From NCBI GenBank assembly GCA_021778895.1, contig JAJYBR010000003.1:124001-188000 (forward strand): a stretch of DNA of 64,000 nt. Reading direction: 5' to 3'. Made by a program: the position numbers and the translations under genes. This stretch comes from Actinomycetes bacterium (GTDB lineage: Bacteria > Actinomycetota > Acidimicrobiia > Acidimicrobiales > RAAP-2). The notes under the pieces are model-generated. The model had not been told where the DNA came from. It searched no databases and worked only from the letters and a program-made list of their open reading frames with translations. This document shows positions 21,006 through 29,129 of this stretch, piece after piece (position 1 is the stretch's first letter; each line of letters begins with the position of its first letter).

Positions 21006-22387
21006 TGCCCCAGACCGACTCCCTGTGGTGGTCGGCGCTCGAGTCCACCTCGACACGCCGGCCACCGCTGGCCAATCACCTCGACGTCGACGTGGCGATC
21101 GTGGGTGGCGGCTTCACGGGTCTGTGGACTGCCCGCGAGCTCCTGCGCCGCGACCCGGCGATGCGCATCGCGATCCTCGAGCGCGAGGTCTGCGGCTTCG
21201 GTGCTTCGGGACGCAACGGCGGCTGGGCCTCGGCCCTGTATCCCCAGAGCCTGGCCGCCCTCGAGCGGCGGCGCCCGGGCGACGGCGCTCGCGTGGGAGC
21301 CATCCTGCGGCGCGCCGTCGGCGACCTCGGCGCGGCCCTGGGCGCTGACGGCATCGACGCGCACTATCACCAGGGCGGAACCCTCACCTTCGCGCGCAAC
21401 CCCTTCCAAGAGGAGCGCCTGCGCGCCGAGGTGGACGAGGCGCGCGGCTGGGGTGCGGGTCCCGATGACGTCGTGTGGCTGGATCGCGACGAGGCGTCCG
21501 CACGCGCGCGGGTGACCGCTGGGCGCGGAGCGCTGTACACGCGCCACTGTGCCCGCGTGCAGCCCGCACTCTTGGTGCGGGGCCTTGCCGCAGCCGTCGA
21601 GGCGCTCGGAGCACGCATCTACGAGGGAACCGCAGTCACCCGGATCCTGGCGCGCTCGGGTCGGCATCCGGCAACGGTGGTCACGGTCGGGGGAACCGTC
21701 CACGCCGCGGTCGCGGTGCGCGCCACCGAGGGCTACACCGCAGCGCTCCCGGGCCTGCGTCGTGACCTGGCACCCATCTACTCACTCATGATCGCCACCG
21801 AGCCCCTGGCGCCGGCATTCTGGGAGGAGGTCGGCTTCGGCGGTCGCGAGACCTTCAATGACGGCCGCAACCTCCTGATCTACGGCCAGCGAACCGCCGA
21901 CGACCGCATCGCGTTCGGAGGACGCGGCGCGCCCTACCACTTCGGCTCGGTCATCGAGCCGCGCTTCGACCACGTCGACAAGGTCTTCGGGCTGCTCGAG
22001 GCGGCACTGCGCGAGCTGCTGCCCGCCTTCACGGGGACGATCACCCACCGCTGGGGCGGACCTCTCGGGATGCCCCGCGACCTCTCGCCGCGGGTCGCCT
22101 ACGACCGCCGCACCGGCCTGGCGATGGCCGGGGGCTACACGGGTGATGGGGTCGTCCTCAGCCGCGTCGCCGCCCAGGCCCTGGCTGACACCATCACGGC
22201 TCCCGACCAGTCCACCGAGTTCACCGACCTGCCCTTCGTCGACCTCCCGCGGCGTCGCTGGGAACCCGAGCCCTGGCGTTGGCTGGGGATCAACACGGGC
22301 CTCGCGGCCGCGACCTGGGCCGACCGCCAGGAGCGGCGCGGACGGTCCAGCCGAGCGGGTTCCGTCGTCGATCGTCTGATGTCCTGA
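21005..22387 (+). CDS. FAD-dependent amine oxidase of the DAO family (PuuB-like)
   Basis: This 460-aa flavoprotein has the Rossmann dinucleotide motif VDVAIVGGGFTGLWTA (residues 27-42), then SGRNGGWAS, and the C-terminal GYTGDGVVLSRVAAQALAD that closes the FAD site. The layout matches gamma-glutamylputrescine oxidase PuuB and related amine oxidases. No gamma-glutamylputrescine synthetase is present in the window, so the true substrate may be a free or acylated diamine. It begins in the stop codon of the aminotransferase (TGATG). Confidence 0.88.
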   Translation: MPQTDSLWWSALESTSTRRPPLANHLDVDVAIVGGGFTGLWTARELLRRDPAMRIAILEREVCGFGASGRNGGWASALYPQSLAALERRRPGDGARVGAILRRAVGDLGAALGADGIDAHYHQGGTLTFARNPFQEERLRAEVDEARGWGAGPDDVVWLDRDEASARARVTAGRGALYTRHCARVQPALLVRGLAAAVEALGARIYEGTAVTRILARSGRHPATVVTVGGTVHAAVAVRATEGYTAALPGLRRDLAPIYSLMIATEPLAPAFWEEVGFGGRETFNDGRNLLIYGQRTADDRIAFGGRGAPYHFGSVIEPRFDHVDKVFGLLEAALRELLPAFTGTITHRWGGPLGMPRDLSPRVAYDRRTGLAMAGGYTGDGVVLSRVAAQALADTITAPDQSTEFTDLPFVDLPRRRWEPEPWRWLGINTGLAAATWADRQERRGRSSRAGSVVDRLMS

Positions 22388-22399
22388 GGAACCGCGGAC

Positions 22400-23209
22400 T
22401 CAGCTCGCCGTGGCCCCGCCGCCACCGAACGCACCGGGCCCCAGGAGTTGGGTGATCCCCGACAGGCCGCGCAGGATCCGGTGGGCCAGGCCGGGCGTCA
22501 GCGGCAGCACCTGGCTGCGCGGCGGCCCGACGATGTGCAGCGGCTGGTTGTAGCCGAGGACCGTTACCGACAGCGAGGCCGTCGCGGTTGACGACGTGGC
22601 GACCACGGTCGCGCCGGTGAACTGGTTCTGGCTGCCCACCGAGATCGCAATGTCGACGCGGCCCGACGAGGGCACCACGGAACGCAGCAGGCCGGGCACG
22701 GGAAGATGGGCCCCGAGGTAGGTGAAGTGGTAGGTCGTGAGGTTGGGCGCATGGGTGATGGAGCTGCTCTGGTAGCCCTGGATCATCGAGACGTCCGGGT
22801 GCGTGGCCTCGAGGGACCAGTCGTAGAGCGACGGGGTGTGCACGGTCTCAGCCAGCCACGGCCGGCCCACGATGCCGGTCAGGTTGCTCGAGCCGATGTA
22901 GAGATGGTGGGGCGTCAGGACCAGTTGCGCACCGATGGCGGCGGCACCGAGGGGCAGGTTCAGCGACGCCTGGGCTGCGTCGTGGACGAAGTCGATGCCC
23001 ACGGTGCCACTGAGCGTCGTGCCGCCCGCGTCCAGGCTGATGGCGATCGTGGCGGTCTTCGGCGGATAGCCGTTGAGGGCCAGGCGGTCGACGGCCCGCG
23101 CACCCGGGTTCGGGTTGCTGTCGGTGGCCGCCAGGACGACCCCCGTCGTCGTCAGAGCGAGAGCCACCGCGGCCAGGACAGCCGCTCCGACGCGCTGTGT
23201 TCGGGCCAT
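22400..23209 (-). CDS. Secreted protein of unknown function
   Basis: I do not recognise this 269-aa protein. It has a cleavable Sec signal (AAVLAAVALALTTTGVVLA), then a mature part rich in Ser, Thr and beta-forming residues. Patterns such as PPKTATIAISLDAGGTTLSG, LVLTPHHLYIGSSNLTG and RVDIAISVGSQ are weakly reminiscent of LppX/LprG-type lipid-binding barrels, but no lipobox cysteine is present. The C-terminus is glycine-rich. TAGGGT lies exactly six bases before the ATG, so the transcript is probably leaderless. It is convergent with the amine oxidase. Confidence 0.75.
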   Translation of the reverse strand: MARTQRVGAAVLAAVALALTTTGVVLAATDSNPNPGARAVDRLALNGYPPKTATIAISLDAGGTTLSGTVGIDFVHDAAQASLNLPLGAAAIGAQLVLTPHHLYIGSSNLTGIVGRPWLAETVHTPSLYDWSLEATHPDVSMIQGYQSSSITHAPNLTTYHFTYLGAHLPVPGLLRSVVPSSGRVDIAISVGSQNQFTGATVVATSSTATASLSVTVLGYNQPLHIVGPPRSQVLPLTPGLAHRILRGLSGITQLLGPGAFGGGGATAS

Positions 23210-23241
23210 GGGGTCACCCTACCGTGAGGCGTTCGCCCGGC

Positions 23242-24210
23242 TCACATCGTGCCGAGCAGCTCGATGAGGAGGTCGCGCGCGATGTTGCGACCGGTCGCCA
23301 GCATCCCGATGCGCGAGTCCTCGTCGCCCACGACATTCGAGGTGATGGCCGCGAGGGCGGTCGTCGCCGACCCCTCCAGCACCAGGCCCAGGGTCTCGGC
23401 CGCCTCGCGCACGCCGTGGCGGATCGCGACCTCCGGCACCAGCACCAGGGGGATGCCGTAGCGCTCGACCAGCTCGTTTGTGACGGCGCCGTCGTCCCCG
23501 CCCCCCGCCAGCCCGTCGGCGATGGTCGGGTGGTGGACGACCTCGTCCATGGGGGTGCCGCGCAGCACGTGGTAGAGCGCGGCGCTCTCCTCGGGCTGCG
23601 CGCCAGTCAGACGCACGTCCTGGCGCCCGACCAGGTCGCGGGCCAGGATGGTCCCCGCCATCAGCCCCCCGCCCCCGACGGGCACGACCACGTGCTCGAG
23701 CTCGGGCGCCTGATCGATCATCTCCAAGAAGACGGTGGCCTGGCCGGCGATCACGTCGGTGTCGTTGAACGGGGAGATGTACCGGATGCTGTGGCGCTCG
23801 GCCATGTCCATGGCGTACGCCTGGGCGTCGTCGTAGCTCGATCCCACCTGGACGAGCTCGACGTCGAACTGTCGCAGCTTCTGGACCTTGGCCGCCGACG
23901 CGTTGGCCGGAACCACGACGGTGGCGGGGACGCCGAGCATCGTGGCCGCGTAGGCGACCCCGAGGCCGTGGTTGCCCGCTGACGACGTCACCACCGCGCC
24001 CGAGGGGTCGTCCCGGTGCGCTGCCGAGACGGCGCTGAGGGCGCCGCGCACCTTGAACGAGCCGGTCACCTGGAGCCCTTCGAGCTTCAGACAGATCTCG
24101 CGCCCGCGCACGTTCGCGTAGACCGTCGGCGTGGGACGAAGGTGCCGTGCGATGAGCTCCCGCGCGCTCTCCAGTTGACGAGGCGTCGGGGGCGCGACGT
24201 GTCGAACCAT
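23242..24210 (-). CDS. Threonine/serine dehydratase, short catabolic type
   Basis: This 322-aa fold-type II PLP enzyme deaminates threonine to 2-oxobutyrate, or serine to pyruvate. The PLP lysine is in LQVTGSFKVRGALS, SSAGNHGLG binds the substrate carboxylate, and PVGGGGLMAG holds the PLP phosphate. The regulatory ACT domain of biosynthetic IlvA is missing, which fits catabolic TdcB-like or serine racemase-like enzymes. ATG 24210 has GGAGG six bases upstream; a long open frame extends upstream but lacks conserved residues. Confidence 0.9.
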   Translation of the reverse strand: MVRHVAPPTPRQLESARELIARHLRPTPTVYANVRGREICLKLEGLQVTGSFKVRGALSAVSAAHRDDPSGAVVTSSAGNHGLGVAYAATMLGVPATVVVPANASAAKVQKLRQFDVELVQVGSSYDDAQAYAMDMAERHSIRYISPFNDTDVIAGQATVFLEMIDQAPELEHVVVPVGGGGLMAGTILARDLVGRQDVRLTGAQPEESAALYHVLRGTPMDEVVHHPTIADGLAGGGDDGAVTNELVERYGIPLVLVPEVAIRHGVREAAETLGLVLEGSATTALAAITSNVVGDEDSRIGMLATGRNIARDLLIELLGTM

Positions 24211-24479
24211 GGCTGCCTCCGGTGCCACCTTACCCGCCACCTCCCAGGGCCCCGGGCCGGCGGGGCGCTCGCGCCAGGCCCGAACCGACGAGCCGTGGCG
24301 CACCGGAGGCCTCGACGGGCAGCACCATCGACGCCGCACCCGCCGGGCGCGTTGCTCCGCGCCGTCGGGACGCGGCCACCACGCCCCAGTGCGTGCGCGT
24401 CGCATCACCACCGCGGGCTCGCACCCCCAGGTTCCCTCATCAGTCCTGGTCAGAGCCGCCGCGCCGCTAGGGTCGTCCC
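24211..24479. other. Intergenic region between divergent dehydratase and MFS genes
   Basis: This 269-bp GC-rich gap holds the ribosome-binding site of the dehydratase at its left end and a TAGGGT box (24468-24473) six bases before the MFS start at its right end. I see no conserved protein, RNA structure or repeat in the middle, and the open frames across it look like noise. Confidence 0.5.
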
Positions 24480-25652
24480 ATGGTCGAAGTGGATCGCCAG
24501 CGAACACTGCGTCGGCTGATGCTCATCGTGGGCCTGCAGTGGCTCGGCGCCTCACTCGGACTGCCCCTGCTCCCCCTCTTCCTCGAGCACCGCGGGGGGA
24601 CGCCCGCGGTGATCGGGATCATCATGTCGGCGTTCTTCCTCGCGGGCATGGCGACGCAGTTCGCCCTGGGACATCTGGTCGACCGCTTCGGCCGCCGAAC
24701 GATTCTGCTCGCCAGCCTCCTCGTCTACGCCGTGGCGTCGATGACCTACCTGCTGCCGGTCAGCGCACCGGTCTTCATCCTCACGCGCATGCTGCAGGGC
24801 GCCGCCGCGGGCGCCATCGAGGTCGCCTCGCTGTCGGCGGTCGCCGCGCTGTATCCCGAAGAGGAGCGCGGGCGAGCGGTGTCACGGATCTTCGCCGCCC
24901 AGCTCTTCGGGCTCGCGGTGGGTCCCGTGGCCGGCGTGACGGTGTCGGTGGGCTCCCTGGGATGGGCCTACTTCGCCACCGGTGTGCTGTGCCTCATCGC
25001 GACGGTGCCGGCCCGGCGGCTGGCCCTGGGCGATCCCGTCCACGACGGGCCGCTCCCCCCGCTCCAGTGGACGCGCAACGTGGTGGGGGCGCTGCTCGCG
25101 GCCTCGGCCGTCGGGGTCGCCGTCGGCGTCTACGAGACGTGCTGGACCCTGCTGATGCACGCGCACCACGCCACCACCCTGCAGATCCGGCTGAGCTTCA
25201 CGCTCTTCAGCGTCCCGTGGGTGGCCTTCAGCCGGCTCGGCGGATGGCTGGCCGACCACAGCAACCGGCGCGTCATCGCCTTCGTCGGGTTGGCCAACGT
25301 GGCGTTCTTCCTCAGCCTGTACCCGCAAATCCACAGCAATGTCGCCCTGCTGTGGCTCGGCTCGATCGAGGCCATCGGATCGTCCTTGTCGACCCCGTCG
25401 ATCGCGTCACTCCTCACCCAGGGATCCTCCGACCGCGAGTTCGGCCGCCGCCAGGGGCTCTACGCCACCGCCAACACCGCGTCGCTGGCCCTGGCCGCGC
25501 TGACCTCCGGGGCGATGTTCTCGGTCAGTCCGGTGCTCCCCTTCACCGTGATGGCTCTGCTGTCCCTGGCGCTCACCGTCGCGGCGACGACCTGGTGGCG
25601 CGGCGTGCCGGGGAACGTGCGCGCACCGCGGGAGTCGTCGCCCGCGTCGTGA
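24480..25652 (+). CDS. MFS transporter (drug/efflux type)
   Basis: This 390-aa protein has about twelve predicted transmembrane helices. The cytoplasmic loop 2-3 motif ALGHLVDRFGRRTILL is the MFS signature, with a weaker repeat RLGGWLADHSNRRVI in the second half. Length and motif C-like GLAVGPVAG suggest an exporter of the DHA1 group. The substrate is unknown. The ATG at 24480 has TAGGGT six bases upstream, so a leaderless mRNA is likely. Two hairpins follow the gene. Confidence 0.88.
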   Translation: MVEVDRQRTLRRLMLIVGLQWLGASLGLPLLPLFLEHRGGTPAVIGIIMSAFFLAGMATQFALGHLVDRFGRRTILLASLLVYAVASMTYLLPVSAPVFILTRMLQGAAAGAIEVASLSAVAALYPEEERGRAVSRIFAAQLFGLAVGPVAGVTVSVGSLGWAYFATGVLCLIATVPARRLALGDPVHDGPLPPLQWTRNVVGALLAASAVGVAVGVYETCWTLLMHAHHATTLQIRLSFTLFSVPWVAFSRLGGWLADHSNRRVIAFVGLANVAFFLSLYPQIHSNVALLWLGSIEAIGSSLSTPSIASLLTQGSSDREFGRRQGLYATANTASLALAALTSGAMFSVSPVLPFTVMALLSLALTVAATTWWRGVPGNVRAPRESSPAS

Positions 25653-25657
25653 CGCGA

Positions 25658-25688
25658 CGGGTCAGCCGGAGGAGGAGTGGCTGACCCG
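25658..25688. terminator. Hairpin after the MFS gene
   Basis: CGGGTCAGCC (25658-25667) pairs perfectly with GGCTGACCCG (25679-25688) around an 11-nt loop, just after the MFS stop. Confidence 0.7.
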
Positions 25689-25698
25689 CCGGTACTGG

Positions 25699-25739
25699 TC
25701 GGGCCCCGGGCGGTGGGAGGATTCGTCCCCGGGGCCCGA
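25699..25739. terminator. Second hairpin, abutting the convergent secreted-protein gene
   Basis: TCGGGCCCCGGG (25699-25710) pairs perfectly with CCCGGGGCCCGA (25728-25739) around a 17-nt loop. It lies directly after the stop of the minus-strand gene at 25744 and probably terminates it. Confidence 0.7.
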
Positions 25740-25743
25740 CGAT

Positions 25744-26691
25744 CTAGGGGCTGTGCGGCGAGCGCCCGGAGCGCCGGGCCCAGCCCCGCGAGCCCGTCGG
25801 AGACGTCGCTGCGCCTCGCCGCCGGTGCAGTGCGCCTCGAGCGACACTGCCCACATCGACCGCCACGGCATCGAGCGAGGTGTGGTCGCCGTCGACCACT
25901 CCGGTGGCCACGATCGACGACCCGACGCGCACGCTGTCGAGGGAGGTCACGCCTCGGGCGTCACGGTAGGTCGTCGCGGGGCTGACGAGAACCGTGCGCT
26001 CGAATCCCTGATCGTCACCCAGCGTGATCGCCTCGCCGCTCACCGCCGTGACGACACCCTCCATGTGTGCGGGTTCCAGGTGGACCGCCGACGCCACGGT
26101 CGGCGTCGCCGACGTGGTCTCGACGTGCACCAGCTGCCCGGTGACCAGCGATTCGGTGCTGACGAGGGCGGGGCCGACCTGGACGCGCGTCGTCGGGGTG
26201 AGCGCGTACGTGGTCGCCGCGCCGGCCGGGTCGGCGATGGTGATCGCGGTCGCCGAGACGGCGGTGAGGGTCCCCACGGCGCCCAGGGCGCCCAGATCGA
26301 CCGGAGGGACCACGACCACCGTGACGGCGGCCGTCGCGTCGGCCGTCGCCACCAGCACCGCCACGGTCATGCCCACGTGGAGTTGGCCCGCCGCGACGTT
26401 GGCGCCGCCCTGGCGCACGATGGTGCTCGAGGTGAGCGCGTACGTGGTCGCCGCGCCGGCCGGGTCGGCGATGGTGATCGAGGTCGCCGAGACGGCCGTG
26501 AGGGTCCCCACGGCGCCCAGGGCGCCCAGATCGGTCGACCCGCCGCTGCGGGGGCGCGAGATCGCTGGCGGCGTCCCGTGCGCCCGGCCGGTGCTGGCCC
26601 CCGCGGCGCCCACACCGCTGGCGAGAGTCCCGAGCGCGACCGCGGTCGTGACTCCGAGCGAGGTGACGGCACGAGTGCGGTTGGGCTGCAT
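25744..26691 (-). CDS. Secreted repeat protein, DUF5666-like beta domains
   Basis: This 315-aa protein has a signal peptide (VTTAVALGTLASGVGAAGA) and at least three beta-rich units of the type VGTLTAVSATSITIADP...TTYALT, like the DUF5666 domain; the function is unknown. Two units are nearly identical because the underlying DNA is duplicated (see the repeat entry). The last 28 residues, after VGSVARGA, turn abruptly Arg/Ser-rich and unlike the rest, so the true C-terminus may have been altered by a frameshift. GGAAGGAAGG precedes the ATG at 26691. Confidence 0.75.
   Translation of the reverse strand: MQPNRTRAVTSLGVTTAVALGTLASGVGAAGASTGRAHGTPPAISRPRSGGSTDLGALGAVGTLTAVSATSITIADPAGAATTYALTSSTIVRQGGANVAAGQLHVGMTVAVLVATADATAAVTVVVVPPVDLGALGAVGTLTAVSATAITIADPAGAATTYALTPTTRVQVGPALVSTESLVTGQLVHVETTSATPTVASAVHLEPAHMEGVVTAVSGEAITLGDDQGFERTVLVSPATTYRDARGVTSLDSVRVGSSIVATGVVDGDHTSLDAVAVDVGSVARGALHRRRGAATSPTGSRGWARRSGRSPHSP
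26197..26535. repeat. Internal duplication: two near-identical 102-105-bp units
   Basis: Bases 26197-26301 and 26431-26535 are almost identical, with two visible mismatches over about 102 bp, and are offset by 234 bp. They encode the DLGALGAVGTLTAVSAT...YALT unit twice within the secreted protein. Such identity at synonymous positions indicates recent duplication or gene conversion. Confidence 0.85.
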
Positions 26692-26767
26692 CGGACCTTC
26701 CTTCCCGCCCCGGCCGGGTCCTCCGGGACCCCGTCATCATCGACCGCGAGGGTGAGCGCGCCTTGTG

Positions 26768-26801
26768 GCCTGTCTAAAGCCTGTGTAAATGTCCTGCGTA
26801 A
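26768..26801. promoter_or_regulatory. Three tandem 11-bp direct repeats upstream of the NCS1 permease
   Basis: GCCTGTCTAAA (26768-26778), GCCTGTGTAAA (26779-26789) and the weaker GTCCTGCGTAA (26791-26801) are arranged head to tail with an 11-12 bp period. That spacing is typical of OmpR/PhoP-type response-regulator boxes. They lie between divergent genes and could act on either. The identity of the regulator is unknown. Confidence 0.45.
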
Positions 26802-26915
26802 CACGGCCGACACAAAATCGGCCGCGCGCCGATGCCCAGGTCAGGCAGACTAGGGCGGTCCGACCGACCCCTCACTCGGCGGACAGGGTGCTAACTCAAC
26901 TAGGGAGGAAACGCA

Positions 26916-28466
26916 GTGTCGTCCATCGACCAACACGATGGCTCCATCGAAGATGAGCCATTCCATATCGAAATCCACGGAATCGACCACATCCCCGAGT
27001 CCGAACGCTGGGCCACGGCGCGCAACATCGGCGCCATGTGGGCGGGCTCGGCGATCAACGTCGAGTACTTCATCTACGGCGCCCTGCTCATGGGCTTCGG
27101 CTTCAGCTTCTGGACGGCGGTCAGCCTCATCGTCCTGGGAAACATCTCCTTCTTGCTCCTCGGCGTGGCCTCACTCCAAGGACCCGAAGCCGGGACGACC
27201 GCGTTCACGATCAGCCGTGCGCCCTTCGGTCTGCGCGGATCCCGCCTCCTCAGCTTCTTCAACTGGATCACCCAGCTGGGATTCGAGACGGAAGGCCTGA
27301 TCCTGATCGTCGGGGCGGTCATGACGATCATGCAGCTGGCCGGCTACAACGTCGCCAGCCCGGTCAAGGTCCTCTTGATCATCCTGGCGGCAGCCATCCA
27401 GGCGGTCCTGCCGTACCTGGGGCACGCCACCATCGTCAAGGTGCTGCGCCGCCTCATCGTGCCCTTCATCCTCATCTACGTCCTGCTGGCCATCTTCGAC
27501 GCCCGGCACGGCAGCGTGCACTTCAAGGGATTCGGCGGCGGATGGGAGCTCTACACCGCCGGCCTGGCCTTCACCATCGCCCTGTCGGGCCTGGGCTGGA
27601 CCGAGTGCGGCAACGACTACACGCGCTACCTGCCGCGCGACGCACGCAAGGGCTCGGTGGTGGGATGGGTGTTCCTCGGCACCGCGGTGCCCGAGATCGT
27701 CCTGATGACCATGGGCGCGCTGACCTTCACGTTCTTGTCGTCATCGACGCAGGTCTCGATGTGGAACGGTGACAACCCCTTCCAGGTCCTGAGCAACCAG
27801 CACGTGATGCCCACCTGGTTCGTGGTCGTGTTCCTGATCTTCGCCATCGTGCAGCTCTTCGGGATCAACTCGCTCGACCTGTACAGCTCGGGCGTATCGG
27901 TGCAAGCCATGGGGATCCGCCTGAAGCGCTACCAGGCCGTGGTCCTGGACTCGGTGATCGCCGGGCTGCTCACCCTGTGGGCCATGTTCCAGTCGACCTT
28001 CTCGCTCTACATGAAGGAGTTCGTCGGCGTGATCATCGTCTGGATCGCCCCCTGGTTCGGCATCTACGTCACCGACTGGATCCTGCGCCGGTTCCACTAC
28101 CACGCCCGCGAGCTCCAGCGCACCGACGCCGACGGTCTCTACTTCGGGGGCCGCAGCGGCGTGAACTGGAACGCCATCGTGGCCTTCGTGGTCGGCCTCG
28201 TCGCCTCGACGATCGCGTACTCCAAGGCGCCGCCACCGGTCAACTTCCCGTTCCACTGGATGACCCCGGTGTCCAACCACTTCGGCGGTGCCTGTGCCGG
28301 CGCCCTGTCGCACGGCGCGTGCACCGCGGGGTGGTACGGCGGCGCCGACTTCTCGATCCCGAGCGGCATCATCGTCGCCGCGCTCCTCTACTGGCTGCTC
28401 GAGAAGGCCACCGGCTACGTGGGTTCCCAGGTCGCGCGCCAGAAGCAGCTCGAGTCGTCGCACTGA
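26916..28466 (+). CDS. NCS1-family nucleobase (cytosine-type) permease
   Basis: This 516-aa protein has about twelve membrane helices and the NCS1 pattern: GAMWAGSAINVEYFIYGALLMG in helix 1, RAPFGLRGS and the helix-6 segment GLGWTECGNDYTRYLP. It most likely imports cytosine, since a cytosine deaminase and uracil phosphoribosyltransferase follow within 3 kb. Allantoin, hydantoin or thiamine precursors are alternatives within NCS1. GTG 26916 is well supported by GGGAGGAAA upstream. A 224-bp leader/intergenic region precedes it, carrying direct repeats and a small CGGCCGA/TCGGCCG hairpin. Confidence 0.88.
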   Translation: MSSIDQHDGSIEDEPFHIEIHGIDHIPESERWATARNIGAMWAGSAINVEYFIYGALLMGFGFSFWTAVSLIVLGNISFLLLGVASLQGPEAGTTAFTISRAPFGLRGSRLLSFFNWITQLGFETEGLILIVGAVMTIMQLAGYNVASPVKVLLIILAAAIQAVLPYLGHATIVKVLRRLIVPFILIYVLLAIFDARHGSVHFKGFGGGWELYTAGLAFTIALSGLGWTECGNDYTRYLPRDARKGSVVGWVFLGTAVPEIVLMTMGALTFTFLSSSTQVSMWNGDNPFQVLSNQHVMPTWFVVVFLIFAIVQLFGINSLDLYSSGVSVQAMGIRLKRYQAVVLDSVIAGLLTLWAMFQSTFSLYMKEFVGVIIVWIAPWFGIYVTDWILRRFHYHARELQRTDADGLYFGGRSGVNWNAIVAFVVGLVASTIAYSKAPPPVNFPFHWMTPVSNHFGGACAGALSHGACTAGWYGGADFSIPSGIIVAALLYWLLEKATGYVGSQVARQKQLESSH

Positions 28467-28470
28467 GGGT

Positions 28471-28508
28471 CGGGGCTGACGCCGGCCGACCGGTCGGCGT
28501 CAGCCCCG
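28471..28508. terminator. Bidirectional hairpin between permease and phosphoribosyltransferase
   Basis: The 14-bp arms at 28471-28484 (CGGGGCTGACGCCG) and 28495-28508 are perfectly complementary. The right arm covers the last codons and stop of the minus-strand phosphoribosyltransferase, so one hairpin serves both convergent genes. Confidence 0.8.
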
Positions 28509-29120
28509 CCAGTCCTCGCGCAGACCGCCCGCGCCATCGGGGTGGAACACCGGGATGGCGCCCAGAGCACTGACCAGCTCGGCATCAGCGCCCAGCGACT
28601 CGCGCCAGATGGACCCCTCGGTCACCAACGTGCCGATGGCGACCACGTCGGCACCGATGCGGCGCAGGAGCCGGAGTGCCGCGCCCGTCGAGGCCCCGGT
28701 CGAGATGACGTCATCGACGATGGCGACGCGACGGCCGTGCACGTCGCCGATGCGCGCCCGGTCGAAGAGGAGACGCTGCTCGGCGTCGGTCGTGATGGAG
28801 CGCACCGACTCGGTCAGCGCGTCGGCCAGATGGATCTTGGGCGTCTTGTGCAAGATGACGTACTGGTCCAGACCCAGGTGCCGCGTCACCTCGATGGCGA
28901 CAGGTATTCCCATCGTCGCCACCGTGGCCACGATCTCGACGTCGTGCGCCCGCAGCATGTCCGCCAGCTCGGCGCCCGCACGATCCATGAACTCGATGCC
29001 CATGTCGACGGTGATGAGCAGTGCGAGGGCCATGTCCGAGCTCAGCGGCACGACCGGCAGGCGCACCCTCTGCGTGCCGACCTCGACTTCATACTCGCTC
29101 GCCTCCACCGCGTGGAGCAT
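28500..29120 (-). CDS. Phosphoribosyltransferase, purine (Apt/Xpt) type
   Basis: This 206-aa enzyme has the PRPP-binding loop RVAIVDDVISTGAST near residues 133-147 and a KTPKIHLADALTESVRSITT flexible-loop region. It looks like the COG0503 group of adenine/xanthine/guanine phosphoribosyltransferases and not like Upp or PyrE. The base it salvages is unknown. The ATG at 29120 is only 9 bp from the divergent cytosine deaminase start; CATGGT stands six bases before it on the minus strand, so both transcripts would be leaderless and their promoters overlap. Clustering with cytosine salvage suggests joint control. Confidence 0.82.
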   Translation of the reverse strand: MLHAVEASEYEVEVGTQRVRLPVVPLSSDMALALLITVDMGIEFMDRAGAELADMLRAHDVEIVATVATMGIPVAIEVTRHLGLDQYVILHKTPKIHLADALTESVRSITTDAEQRLLFDRARIGDVHGRRVAIVDDVISTGASTGAALRLLRRIGADVVAIGTLVTEGSIWRESLGADAELVSALGAIPVFHPDGAGGLREDWRG

Positions 29121-29129
29121 ACTGAAACC

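Noticed and set aside
24211..24507. N-terminal extension of the threonine dehydratase to 24507
   Set aside because: The added 99 residues are Arg/Ala/Pro-rich without similarity to the family, and GGAGG stands correctly before ATG 24210.
26692..26915. Riboswitch in front of the NCS1 permease
   Set aside because: Only a small CGGCCGA/TCGGCCG hairpin and direct repeats are seen; no known purine, thiamine or guanidine aptamer core could be recognised.
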